Source: Plantago major | Taxonomy: Eukaryota; Streptophyta; Magnoliopsida; Lamiales; Plantaginaceae | Assembly (NCBI GenBank): GCA_026545765.1 | Contig: CM048841.1 | Location: 101,265,352-101,329,351 of the forward strand | Direction: 5' to 3' | Length of the DNA stretch: 64,000 nt | Shown here: positions 10,801 through 23,800 of the stretch, piece by piece | Layout of the letters: every line of letters starts with the position of its first letter | Position numbering within the stretch: position 1 is the stretch's first letter | Notes under the pieces: generated by a model | Told to the model about the DNA's origin: nothing | Seen by the model: the letters and a program-made list of their open reading frames with translations, nothing else | Databases searched by the model: none | Translations under genes and position numbers: made by a program

Positions 10801-12595
10801 CGAAGTGGCCTCAAAATTGGACAGTGGAGTTTTGCAACCTGTACTATATGGCATAACCTGCAAAAGTGTCAAAAGATCAAAACCAGTAACTAGACATATA
10901 AAACATCAGAAGTTAACTGTGTTTGAAAAGCAATCGTAAGTCATAACAATAGAGACTAAGTAGACTCTATACAACATCAGTTCTTCAGCTTAAAGCTTTC
11001 TTTTTTACACAATGTAATGGATAATTGGATATCAAATTCCTTAAATAAACAATATCACTACAAAAACACCATCCGAGTACAAAACAGAAATGATAGTCAG
11101 ACACAGAAAGTCCCACATTACGAAAAAAGGAATTCATAAATCAATTAGATGCATTATGAAAGAAGTCCCACTTCTCAAATCTACAAGCAACCAATAACAA
11201 TAAAAACCGAATCTATATGACTGACTTTGTTCCTCAGCTTAAACCTTTTGATGCAATTTAATCAGTATCATATTCCTTGTATAACCATATCACTGCGAAA
11301 ATATCATCTAAAGACAATACTAAAAAATATCATAAATCAAATTGATACATTACTTCAAAAACCCGAACATTAAAACCTCCGAAAACAAGCACCTTTCTTA
11401 TGCAACCGAGTAGAATAAAAACAATAAAACTAAGCTGAATGAGAATAGATTAATTCTTCCGCTTAAAGCTTTGGTTCCGCAATCTAACCAGTATCAAATT
11501 CCGTAAATAAACCATATCAATACAAAAATACCATCTACACAACGATAAAAATGATAGTCAACATAGAACAGCAAAAGCCAACTGTGTTTGAAGACAATCA
11601 ACAACACCATAGATTCTATATAAAAGGTCATTTCTTCAGCTTAAAGTCTTAAACCTTTCGTTTCTGCAATTTGAACAACATCAAATTCCCTAATCAATTC
11701 CACACAACTGAACAAAGAATCACAAAACAGGATAGAAGCCACAACCTTAAAGCCTCTATAAACAAGGCCTTCTTATACAACTGAGCAATCAATACCAATA
11801 AAACTGATAAGATTCTATAAAAGGTCATCTCTTCAGCTTAAAATCATAAAACAGGATAGAAGCAAAAACTTAAAGCCTCCAAGGCCTTTCTTACACAACT
11901 GCACAATCAATAACAATAAAAACTAAGTAGATTCTATAAAAGATCATTTCTTTAGCTTAAACCTTTCGTTTCCGCAATTTAATCAACATCAAAATCCCTA
12001 ATCAATTCCACACAACTGAAAAAATGAATCACAAGACAGGATAGAAGTCACAAGTCACAACCTTAAAGCCTCTGTAAACAAGGCCTTTCTTAAACAACTG
12101 AGCAAACACCCACCATACAGTCTCCATAAACCCCAAATCCATCGTCTTATACCCGTTCTTAAAATCAATCCACCTCCCCATCCTGATAACAGTCTTCTCC
12201 CACTCCCCAACATACCTCTGCACAATCCCCCTACACTCCTCATTGTAAGCCCCAATCCCCATCTTCATCACATCCTCTCTGCTCTTAATCCCCAATTTCT
12301 GATCGATTTCGTGCTCGACCGGCAACCCGTGGCAATCCCACCCGAATCGGCGGGTCACGTGGTGACCGGTCATGGTCTGGTAGCGAGTGACGATGTCCTT
12401 GATGGTGCCGGCAAGGATGTGGCCGTAGTGCGGCAGGCCGGTGGCGAACGGAGGGCCGTCGTAGAAGATGTATTCGGGTAAGTGGGAAGTGCGATCGAGC
12501 TGGGTTTGGAAGGCGTTGATTTCGTTCCACCATGAGAGGATGTTCTCTTCCTGGATTGGGAAGGAGAAGTCTTTGCCCTCTGATACGTCTTCCAT
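7840..12595 (-). CDS. Isoleucyl-tRNA synthetase, cytosolic type (2 coding exons, 1183 aa)
   Basis: This class I synthetase charges tRNA-Ile with isoleucine. Exon 1 is 12595-12062 and exon 2 is 10857-7840, joined across a 1.2-kb intron. The class I HIGH motif appears as HYGH at residues 56-59 and the KMSKS motif as KMSKR at about 632-636 (bases 9484-9498). The CP1 editing domain lies between them, with the TTTPWTLPSNLA threonine-rich editing motif near 10690. The C-terminal part has the anticodon-binding and eukaryotic extension regions. The length and the absence of a transit peptide fit the eukaryotic cytosolic enzyme rather than the organellar form. The donor of the only coding intron (AAG|GTTGTG) is weak, and its surroundings have been tandemly copied into the intron. 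Some residues in the exon 1 third are GC-richer than the rest of the gene. Confidence 0.96.
10978..12061 (-). repeat. Degenerate tandem repeats in the IleRS intron, including copies of the exon 1 end
   Basis: The motif CTTCAGCTTAAA (or close variants) recurs at about 10984, 11231, 11457, 11633, 11833 and 11952, each followed by a related stretch (CAATTTAATCA.., then ATCAAATTCC). Two to four copies also include sequence matching the 3' end of coding exon 1: ACCTTAAAGCCTC with AAGGCCTTTCTTA occurs in the exon at 12060-12095 and again in the intron at about 11750-11790 and 11870-11905, with a more diverged version near 11370. The repeat unit therefore spans the exon-intron boundary. Confidence 0.8.
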
Positions 12596-12716
12596 TGTTG
12601 GCCGGATTGAGGTTTTCCGGCTAGGGTTTTGGATGCTCTGTAAGTGTTCTATCTGCTTGTCAACAAATGGAGGAGGACGTTATTTTCAAGCAGGTTTTGG
12701 CCTCTTGGCTTGGGTA

Positions 12717-12958
12717 CTCCCTCCGTACCGCAGAACTTCATACATTTGTCATTTTTAATTGTCCCACAACTTTATACATTACTAAAAAAAGGAAGTTATC
12801 CCACACACAACAAATAATAAACAATATCAACTTTACACTCAAATTACACATTTTGCCTTTAAAAATACACATTTACCCACCTTTTATATATTCTATCATT
12901 ATTTTAACTTTTCGCATAAAACTGCACGCTAATCTTAATGTATGAAGTTCTCCGAGAG
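12717..12958. mobile_element. Stowaway-like MITE (242 bp) upstream of IleRS
   Basis: The left end reads CTCCCTCCGTACCGC and the right end carries the complement of AGAACTTCATACATT, giving inverted repeats of about 22-30 bp with a small deletion in the right copy. TA flanks both ends (12715-12716 and 12959-12960). It lies about 120 bp upstream of the IleRS ATG, so it falls in the promoter or 5' UTR of that gene. It is related in its first 10 bases to the MITE at 7161-7420, but the internal sequence differs. Confidence 0.87.
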
Positions 12959-13705
12959 TATCATTTTGTAACATCCGAACACTAATCGAACACCGATTTG
13001 GTTTTGGGCCATTACGATATCTACTAATCATATGTGGCCTGCATATGTACTTTCGGCATGTCTGGGTATTATTTTCATGTAACGATATAGCCACAAATCA
13101 ATTTGAGCCTTTACAATTATTCATGATATGCTATTGTACCTAATTGGTAGCCTTTTCCGTTGGTCAAACATCTTAACTTTGTATTAACCGGAATACTTAC
13201 CGATGATTATTCATCCAATAATCCAGAGCAATCGACTTACCACTGAAGTTATTATGGATAGATTTCCGATAAGAAAAAGTATACCTTAGATAATTGGTAT
13301 TGCACCAAATGAATTAATTTTTCAAAAACAAATATATTTCCAAAAATACTTATTACACCAAATTCAATTAGTTTCAGTGTATTTTGATGATAATTTCAGT
13401 TGGACATTTCACATTATAGTGTATTAATCCTCATCGTAAAAAAATTTACTGGATTGGCACCGCTGTAGATTTCGTTTCGAGATAGGTATTGTTTGGATAC
13501 TCTCTTTACGGGTACTAAACAGGTACGGGCATGTACCTGAACTTACAACTTCGGTTGGCTAGGTTTTAACAACCCTACCTGTAGAATTATAATGGTGGAA
13601 GTGTTTAAGGCCCATCACTTCAACAGTGAAGTTCAAATTTGCATTATGCAGAAACCGGAATAACCAAAAAATCACCTATTTTTCCCCGTCATGTCAATAC
13701 ATATA
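12959..13705. other. Intergenic DNA, no gene seen
   Basis: This AT-rich stretch between a MITE and the Mutator-like element contains no convincing open frame, RNA gene or clear repeat. Confidence 0.6.
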
Positions 13706-14518
13706 GGGAAAATTATATTTTTTACCCCTTAAATTTGGGCCAATTACAGTTTAGTCCCTTCTATTCAAACAATTACAGATACATCCAAAACCCCATTTTT
13801 GAGTTGACAAGAAATAAAATAAATGGAAAAGAAAATTAATTGAACTTGGTTGCAATTTACAATCTTCAATTTACTACACACTCTAATATTTTATAAATTG
13901 CAATAATGACTTAATATTATTATAAATTAAACCCCAATAAAATTAATTTTTCAAAACATAATCAATTTTTTTTCCTTCTTCCTCCTCCATCTTCTTCTTC
14001 CTTCAAAAAAAAAGCTCCGATCGGAGCTGTTTTACAGCTTCGATTGGAGCGGTGTAATTCAGCTCCAGTGTACATAGCTCCGATCAGAGTGGTAAAATAT
14101 CTCCGATCGAAACTTTTTTTGGAGAAGAATAAGGATTTTTTTTCTCGAAGAAGATGAAGAATGGAGGAAGGAGGAGGTTGGAGGTGGTGGAAATGGTGGC
14201 TAGAGGTGGTGGAAGATGGTGGTTGGAGGTGGTGGAAGGTTGTTGGAGATGGTGGGTAGTAATTTTTAATAATAAAAAATGTTGGACTTTGTCTGTGAGT
14301 GTTAAAAAATATTTTGGGGTTTATTTTGCAATAAGGAATAATTAATGAATTATTGGATTATAAAGAAAAGATAAAATGGGTGAAAAAATTGACTTTTAGA
14401 CCTATCTGTAATTACATTTTTTTCGTGTGTAAAAAATGAATGTATCTATAATTGTTTGAATAGAAGGGACTAATGTGACAAGGGGGCATATTGCAGGGGT
14501 GGTATATATAATTTTCCC
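13706..14518. mobile_element. Non-autonomous Mutator-like element (813 bp)
   Basis: Long inverted ends of about 80 bp are present. Both start GGGAAAATTATAT and share TTAGTCCCTTCTATTCAAAC and an AGATACAT block. The flanking 9-mers are atacatata (left) and atatatata (right), an 8/9 match with the 9-bp target duplication made by Mutator transposases, although the context is low-complexity. The middle carries a perfect 16-bp palindrome AGCTCCGATCGGAGCT (14013-14028), three diverged relatives of it up to about 14120, and a purine-rich GGAGGTGGTGG run (14160-14250). The short open frame over that run is a by-product of the repeat. No transposase is present. Confidence 0.8.
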
Positions 14519-14819
14519 ATATATATAGTTTGATAGTATCAGTGCCTTGTCAACCTGTGATCTACATACTACATGCATATTCTGCAGTTTAGTTTTCACT
14601 ACTTTCTGCATAGTACAGGTAAACAAAATCTATCTGTGAAATGCTCTAAGAGAATGTGAAACCCATCCATCAAGAACGGGTGAACAAAATCTATCTGTGT
14701 GTTCTCTGTGAAGCTATGTTTACGCTTTGTGCCAAAGGTAGGCTGTACAAAACCAAGTAACCAACAATATCATATTGCTTGTAACTTCTCTGCTATGCAC
14801 ACAGATGATGTTAGTATCT

Positions 14820-17800
14820 CTAACTCGGGGTTTTACCGTTCCTTTTCTGTATCCCTAGAATGTCGATGCATTTCTTCAGCAAGGACTTGGCCTGATCGTT
14901 CTTCTCTACTTCGGCCAAGTAAATCAGCTCATCTATAAACCCTAATTCTGTCAACTGAGCAGGAGGAAAGTCTCTATACAGATTAGTCAGCTCGAGAAGA
15001 CATTCTGCAACTGCAATATGAACCTGTAGTTGGCCCATAAAATCAGATTGAAGAGAAAAAAAGAATCAGGGCACACTTTACGAACTCATTATACTGTAAA
15101 TAAATGCCACACTGCAGAACGGCTCACAATCATCATTATCATTAACCAAATTAACACTGAATGGATAAACCCAATAACAGTTGCAAGTGTAGACAAGCAA
15201 AGAAAGCATATGAAGAGAATGGCATACCTGTCCAATTTTTATTGTACGAAGGCATTGCACCAATTCGGGGGAGATGGAGTAGAATATCTGCAAATTGAGG
15301 AATTAGAGTCAGTAAAGTGCTTTATGTTTTGGCATGGACAAGAACGATGGTTTCTTCATGAACTGATACCTCATGAATGAAAGCAGCTATGCCGGTAAGC
15401 ATTGCAGATTCTTGCAAGTTCTTTATACAGTTTTGTAGCTTGGAGCAAAGCTCTTTGACAGATGAAAATACCGCCATTTTAACTGTTAAAAAAAAAACGC
15501 AACCATGGCAGCAAGTTTAGACTTAAAATACTCAAACAGAGCGGGTATTAATAGAGAAAACTTCGCATCTCTACCTGCCCATGGGAAACTAGGGGAGAGG
15601 GAAAACAAATAAAAATCAACTAATCTCTTCTTCTGTTCAAGAATATCTGCAATGTGTGCCACGTGGATACATGCAGCAACACAATTCAATATTTTCTCAT
15701 GTAAAGCTGGAGAATTATCTTTCTCGCCTGCATCTGCAAGAGGGAAGTATCAACTAGTGTTCAGACTTCAGACTAAATATAATATGTTGTATTTAAGTTC
15801 AACATAGGCTAGCACATTCAATTATTTCTGCACTTGCAAGGAAAAGAAATGTCCAATTAGAAACAAAATATAAGAAACATTTATAATTATTTTCAGATGT
15901 TCTAAAGAACCTAAGAACTTCGATCTGAAATACATAAGAGAGGGATGGGCACGATACGATGTCTGAGAACCTATAAATTCAAGTTCAGCATTCACACGAG
16001 AAAGCAAACTAATGCTAAGTAATACATACGTCCAATCAAGGTCCAACGTAAAAAGAAGTATTACCAAACTATAATTCTACAACTCTCTTTTTGAAGTGAT
16101 CATGGCAGGAAAAGGGTATACCTGTTTTAGAATCATTCGTCACCGAAAACTGGCCTGTCTTTGTTTGAGTAAGGGAATTTCCCATTTCCAAAAGTGATGG
16201 AAAAATGGTGTTAAAGAACAGTGGATCATTGAAAGCTTTGATGACCTACAAACCCACAAGAAGCTTTAGATATAACATAATTTGTTGAGGTACAAAAATA
16301 AAGGAAGAACCCAGCATAAATCACAAGCTCAACAATCTTCTAAGTATTAATCTCAAAGGACATACATATATATTTCTAACCAAAATTATCGGCATAAACT
16401 AGCGAACCAAAACATTACTAGTCATGGACTCATGGGTTCAGCCGTTCAGGTTTTTTAAGTTTTGTTATTTTTTTGAGCAACTTCAACCTGACTGTAATCA
16501 GAAAGATTACACAGTTCTTACAAAGTGTCAGTATCTAATAATTTGTTCTTACGAGCTCATTTCATCGCTATTTTTCTTCATTTTCACATTGATCATATTT
16601 TTCGTTATGGCCTATGGGGGAGGCAGTCAGCGCTTTCAAATGAGTTGTTTAGTGGAGTAAAAACCACTGGAAGATCTCAAATTTCACCACTGATAGGCAT
16701 AACTGAAACATCAATGATCAATGTGTATATATATCCTCAGTCATTCAACAGGCAAAGAAAATATATATCCTCGGTTATTCAACAGGCGAAGAAAAAAAAT
16801 CATATTCAAAGCTAAAGAGAATGGAAGTAACAATACAGTGCAGCATTGCATACCTGCTCAAGACAGCTAAAAGCTGCTTCACGATACTTCTGTGCTTTTT
16901 TTGTGCATGCAGAAGTCACAAGACCCAGTATAGCATTAGGAGCATCTGGATTGGAAGCAGAGATTGCTTTATGGCACGATTTGCAAAGAGCAGATAATGC
17001 ATGTAAGACTGCATCCTTCCCCTGTCAAGTGATAGGCACAAGTATAAAATTACTGAACATGGCTTGTCAAGCGCTAGGCAAATTATATTCCCAGACCATG
17101 TCAGTCAAATTGTTTAGAACCTTATGTACAAATGGAAAAATTCTCTGGGGTCCAAATATTGGATGAAGTATCTTTCAAGTTTCAACCCTTTATAAATTAC
17201 ATCGTTTGTAGATTTCCTTATATACCCCTTATACTCACTAGTGTTTGACTTGCACTAACAATAGGTATGATTCAAAATATGGTACGATACGTTGGTACCA
17301 GGTGTAAGAGAGAATAAGTATTGAATAATATATTCTGTCAACCTGCAATAAGTAGTTGGCAGCATAGTCTTGTACCATTTAGGTTATTGCTACTAAACGA
17401 TGGTACCGCGCATTGGTACTTATAGTACCTGATGCGGGTACAAACTAATACTCAATGTTGATGATACAATTGATAACTACACAACACCATGATGCGGGAC
17501 CATCTACATCTTTGGTACCAAACCATGGTCCCAAACTCCCATTGTATATTTAACTAATTTAAAAATGAAGACGGCTAAGTTTGTCCAATCATGGGGCTGA
17601 GTAATTTCTTTGCGGCAAATAATAATGGGTTTTTAATAAAATGTGATAGTTTAGAGCTGGGAGCAATAAAACCCTTCAATAAAAGTAGTTGGTAGGCGAT
17701 ATGCGTGCATGTCAATGAAACTAAGACATCACCAAGCAGCCAAGTCATGGATGTCACTTTTTGCACATTCAGTAACACTATTGTTGTCTGTTGAGAGTCT

Positions 17801-20800
17801 TGAGACACAAATGTGATATCTCTAACATTTATGTGTCTGTGACTCTGTGTGTTGGTTGGGGGGTAAGTGGTCAACTAGAGAAAGATCATTCCATGTTCAT
17901 GATTCAGTATGCTTCTTATTCTGAATATCATAGCCCAGATTGCTTTATTTGTTAAAAGGCTCAGATCATGCAAATGTGCTCTCTGCTTAGATCAAAAGCT
18001 AAAGGACCTTATAATAATGCAGTGTGCGAGCGCCCACGAACGCAGATTAATTGGGTTGAAATGAAAATATGTCTACCTCCCATAAACGCCCAGGAAGTTC
18101 CTTCATAAGAGAAGTAAGCAACTCATCATGATGTGAAGATAATTCTTCACCAAGGACTTCACAGAGTTTAGAAATTGCTTGTGATGCCTGCACATTCCAC
18201 AAAAAGAACCATTCAGTTTATAATTTCTGCCGATAGCAACATGAATCATCTATAAGGAGAATGCCTGGAAACACAGAAATACTTCTACGTTCTATAGATA
18301 CCATGAGCAAGAGAAACAGAAAACAAAAGGTAACTAATTAATTAGACGTACCTTCTTTTTGCCCGCCCATGAGGATGACATGATTCCTTCATTAATGAGA
18401 GCAACAATTTCTCCCAAGTAGAGTTGAAGGGTTAACCGTTCACTGCTCATGTTTTCCTCCCATAGTTCTTCATATAGACTCGAGATGGCCTTATCATCTT
18501 CAAATCTGCAGATGAATCCCATTAGTTTTTCCTCGCTTGAGACAAGGGAGTTGATGCCAATTGAAAGAATAAAACAAATGAAAGTTGAAAGTTTACGTTA
18601 CTGCATCACTAACCTATTGATCTGCTACGGATTATTCAACCATAGGGAAGGCATAAATGCAGATGAATGATGATAAAGATTATTGTTTCAAAGAAAAAAT
18701 CTAGATTTTCTGAAATCAAACCTACATTTTCTAAACTTTAAGTTTTCTAATCTAGCTACAGTTCGTTTCACAAAAACTAGATTGTAGAAAGATGAACATG
18801 ATCAAGCTAAAAAGAAAAAGCCTACATGATCAGAAGTGCAAATGCAGATGTTTAAAAACTTGGCATGTAATTTGCACGTGCAGCCCTTTCTACAGTCTGC
18901 ATGATCATCGAAAGTCAAAGGGAAAGAGGAAATAAATTGTCTGTTTAAAAATATAGAAGTCACAACTCACACCGCATATTCTCTAAGTGATAGCTTCCCC
19001 ATGTATATACACTTGCTTTATAAGAAGTTAGTTAAATTATAATTGGCAAGGGAGATGGAAATGTAGACGGGGTTAGAATTTTCTGAAGGAAACCAACTCA
19101 CCTTGAAACGAAAATAACTGGAACAATAATGGCATGATATCCATTCAGTGTATCAGCAGCTGTTGATGCATAGCTTCTTAACAAGATTGCACATGAAATT
19201 TGATCATTTCGATCCCCAGAGTGCAAATTTGATGTATCTTCAATCAATTTCTGCGCCTGGGATGGAATTGCATACTTCAAAACAAGTGCACATGCATTTG
19301 CAAAGGCACGTTTTGATGAAGCACTTCTTTCGTCTTTCACAACTGGAAGTAAGAGCCTCAGTAGCGGATTGGTGAATGGCTTGATGCTATCTCCAACTTT
19401 CTGAACAAGCAAGCTGATAAAATTTGCTACACCTACCCTGGAATATCTCAATAAAATCAATTTATCTATTGGCGGCATGGGTTTAGGAACAAGTAAAATA
19501 GCAGTCCCCATTTCAACGAAAGTCAACACTGCGATGACAAGTTGACATTACCAAGACATGAAAGGATAGGATACGAGTTTAAATTACCCATGGGTTAGAA
19601 CTGGGATTCTAAAAGGATAAGCAATGTGACATCTGTAGGATAAAGTACACATATTTCACCATTGATACAACATAGATTAGTGAAAAGTTCTGTGTTTTAC
19701 TAAGTATTCCATTTCCAATAGAATAGATCATTCCCTGAAACTGATTACTCATAATACAGCACTAGTTTGAGGAATAGCAATATTCGCATGAAACGCGCAG
19801 CAAATTACTCCAAAATTGTAAAGAACATTTGTCATCTGTAATAGCACTTTTGTGGAAGTTAAAGTCAGAAATGACAACTGCAGGAGTGAGGAGCATATGC
19901 TATCACACACGAGGGTGATGGGGAAAGTAATAAAAAACCAACTTGTTTTCATGTTCCACTATTACACAGCACAGACAACAAGCTTAAACCTAGTTATCCC
20001 ATTCAATTTAGAAATTTGGAACAAGTCCAAGTTAAACCAAAAAAATGCTTTTAGTAAATTAACTATGCTCACATTCATATATAATACTCAATGTTTTTTA
20101 ACCTCAAAAACACAAATGTCCCTGGCAATACGCTATAACATATTTATTTTTACAGTCATCCCAATTCACAATTATTAACATTTCTCCAAGACATGAAATT
20201 GAAAAAATAATATTTAGATGAAGCTGCTCATGCTAGACAACATCACAAGGCTGTATGAGTTTTAAGAGAATAATTAGTTGCATAAAGTACCTCGTGTTCA
20301 AGCCAATTCCAGATCTGACCAGCTGGGCAAGGCGTGGAACCAATACTTCCAGCGACTGGGAATCAACAACATCTATGCAGAATTCAAGAGTTTCCCACAT
20401 TGGAGATCCTCTGGCTATTGAAATTCGCAAGTTTTCTAGTTTTTCAGTTTGTATCCCGACATTTTCTGCATGCAACTGAAAGGAAATAGAAAAGGAGAAC
20501 AAAATAGTATGAGAAAATGTAACAATGATTGCAGTGGAGTGTCACCAGTGACTTCCAGCCTTGAACGTTATGGAATAATCAATCCCGGGAAACAGGAAAA
20601 CATGCAATTAGCATCCAGAGCTGTGTAACATAACGAGTTTCATAGAATCATCCAGACCTCAACATAATTCATTCCTTGGTCTTCAAGGCTTGACAGACTT
20701 TCCAACATACAACAAACAAGATCACTCAAATATGGCCGAACAGCGACACCCGCACCCTGTTAGACAACGGAGAAATACATTCAAAAGTATGTAAATAAAC

Positions 20801-23800
20801 TTTCCATATGATCAGAAAAGTGAAACATTATATAACCACTTGCGCATAACACCGGATTATTTCAACTCAGAGCTACCAACTTTGACTGGAAAATAGTAAG
20901 ATTTAGTCTTTGTCCTCACCTTTGCTAGCTTTGTAACCATACCAATTGCCACCTTGCGGATACTGTCTACTTTACTCATTATGCCATCAGTTAGCAACAG
21001 AGGCAAAACTATAGCCATTGTTTGTCTTGCTTCCTGGACTGGTGTAAGAGACACATCACATAACCTCCCAGTTAATGAAGTAACGCCACGACATAATCTA
21101 TCACCAGCATTTCTAACAGTTTCCTTTATGTCATCCATGGCTCGGAAAGCAGCTGTCCATATCTTGTTCAAATGCTTCTCAACCTGTCACATAACATAGC
21201 ACGTGAGTGAGAGATTGATGATACCATGTCCTTTTGTAACAAGGGACACTTCAAATTATAGAACGGAGAAAAAAATGGGAACCTGATCAAATTTCCGTCC
21301 TTGAAGTATATCTGCCAGAGCAAGACAAGAAGCTTCCCTGGAACGCCAAAGTCTAGATCCACATTGTATCAATAGATCCTCAATAATAAGATCAAAATGG
21401 TCATCAATGGCTCTCTTCGAATCAGCTATCAGTGATTTCCAGATATGCGACATGGCATCCTGGATCAGATTACAAATCAGGACAAAGGTCGAAGGCACTC
21501 AAAAGGGCCAAAAATAAATATTAAAAGATGGGAGATCGCATCTTGGATTATTCACCAAAAAGGACGGTTTAAAAGAAACAGAGAATGACTTATCAAGAGT
21601 TCAGTACAGAAGTAATCTAATGGGGTTGATTTGTGTTAACTTCATGAAATGAACAGATTTGATTTTTCTAAATGAAACCAGAAACAGATAGCAGCCAAAG
21701 TACCATTCTTATCTAACAAACTGAAGGACCATACCTGCACATTCTTATCAGGATCATACTGATAGCGAATTAATCTCGGAATCAATGCACGAAGGTGAGG
21801 TTTTAGTGCATCCCCAGCATGCTTTGCTATTTTTGAGAAACCAAAGGCAGCACCTCTTTTAGAATTAAGAGAAGCCTGATAATTGGCCAAATCCATGAAC
21901 TTATAAATTAGGTCCGGTTGCCCCATCTCATTAGCAAGGCTGCACAACTCCTTGTACGTGCTCAGTTTTCCACCACTTGGGCTTTCACCAAAGGAACCCT
22001 CTTGGAACACTTCGGTGTCCTCAACAAGCTGTTAGAACCGGACAGAAACAGAGTGAGAACAAAACAGTTGAATACATGCAAGCACGCTGAGAACAAAGAA
22101 AAGCTATTAATCCTCACCTTAACTGCCCTTTTCCTCTTCCCAGAACCAGTTAGGGTCCCAACAAGTGCATTAACTAAGTTTTGTTTCATGCCACCATCTC
22201 CAAGTTCATATACAATACTAAGGCCCTGAGATGCCAACTCCTGCGTAAGTTCATTCTGCTCTCCGATAAGATGAGAGAATGCTTCCTGCACTTATACGAA
22301 AGGCATCATAAGAAAATATGCTGTGAACCAAAGACCGATGATGCCCACAACTACTCATCATGAATAAATATTGAATATGAAGGACAAAGATTACAAGCAA
22401 AGACCTCTAGGCTTAGTCCGTTATTCATCTTGGCAGAGTGGCCGACATAGAGTCAAATAAATAGTTGTACATACAATTTCAATCATTTAAAGAGTTGCCA
22501 CAAAATTCAGAAGACTGATGATGACCACAACTACTCCGTATTTTTTATTATTATTATCGGACTGGTTGGGCTTTATCAGATCCGAGATAATCTGAAATTT
22601 TGGATCGGGCTAATACAACGAACACGCCGACATAAGATACACTCAGAAACATATAAGGCAAACAAAGGGTTCCCTGATACCTAGAATGAATGTTTCTCTG
22701 TGCTTCTGTGCTCTATCATGTATGCCAAACTGAATAAATAGGGTAATAAGATCCTGAAATTTGCTTGGGTTCTTAGCAATGGAATTGAGCCTGCCCAAAT
22801 TCCTAATCCGAACAAAAAGTCCTTACTAATATGTGCGTGCGATAAATGAAACTTTAGAATTTAGAGGTCCAAGCACACATTCAACCATTAATTAGCACAG
22901 ACCTGGATGTCTGGGAGCAATTGTTGGATACTCTGATTTTGGCCACAGTATATTGTTAGCGACAGCAGCCAGACAGTTCCAGCACAGCGCTCCTCTTTTC
23001 TGCTACTGTACAGAAGAGCATCAAACAACTTTCTCGTAATTGCATCTCCAACTGTAACGTGGTAATCACCAACAGTTCCCTCCATTAAGGACTTTATAGG
23101 CAAAGACGAGGACACATCTCCCATCAAAAAGTTAGAACTCATAGATAGCGATGAATAATTAGTTTTGAGAATCATATCAGTTGTGACAGGGACACCTCCC
23201 CACAAAAATGATAGTGCCTCCCCAGCGGCAAATAAGATGTCTTCAACCTGCTCGAAAATTTAACGGCAGCGGAAGTGTATTAACAACTTTTAAAAAACAT
23301 GGGTTTTCCTTTCTCACTCTAAAACTACACAACTACTTCCCTATGAAACTCATCTTTTGTTTTTGCAAGGGAAGGGGTTGAATCAATAAGGATGACGCAA
23401 GGGTATTCAGTTAAATTTCAAAAGGCTTGTCACTCACCTTAGACCGGCAAAGACTGAAAATTAGATCAAGAACGGTATTCAGATGCTCAGAAGATGATTC
23501 TTTCACACACATATGTCCCAATGCTATAACAATTTTCTGAACTGCTTTGATATCATCACTTGATAGTAGCTTGCGTAACTTTTCAGTTAAAATTGTCCAA
23601 ATGGAAACTGCAGCATATAATGTAAGATACACGAGTCATCCGTGCATGAGTTTCACAACAGCAGCAAGTTAATCGTGTCAGATATTGAATGAGTATGCAA
23701 GCAGAAAAATATCAATTTTACCTGTTGTAGTAGCATCGACAACAACCAGAGGCAGTGGAATACATATTCCAATATGACCCAGAGCTTGCATTGCTACAGA

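Noticed and set aside
14154-14345. Open frame rich in Gly/Val/Trp/Arg
   Set aside because: It is a translation of the GGAGGTGGTGG purine repeat inside the Mutator-like element.
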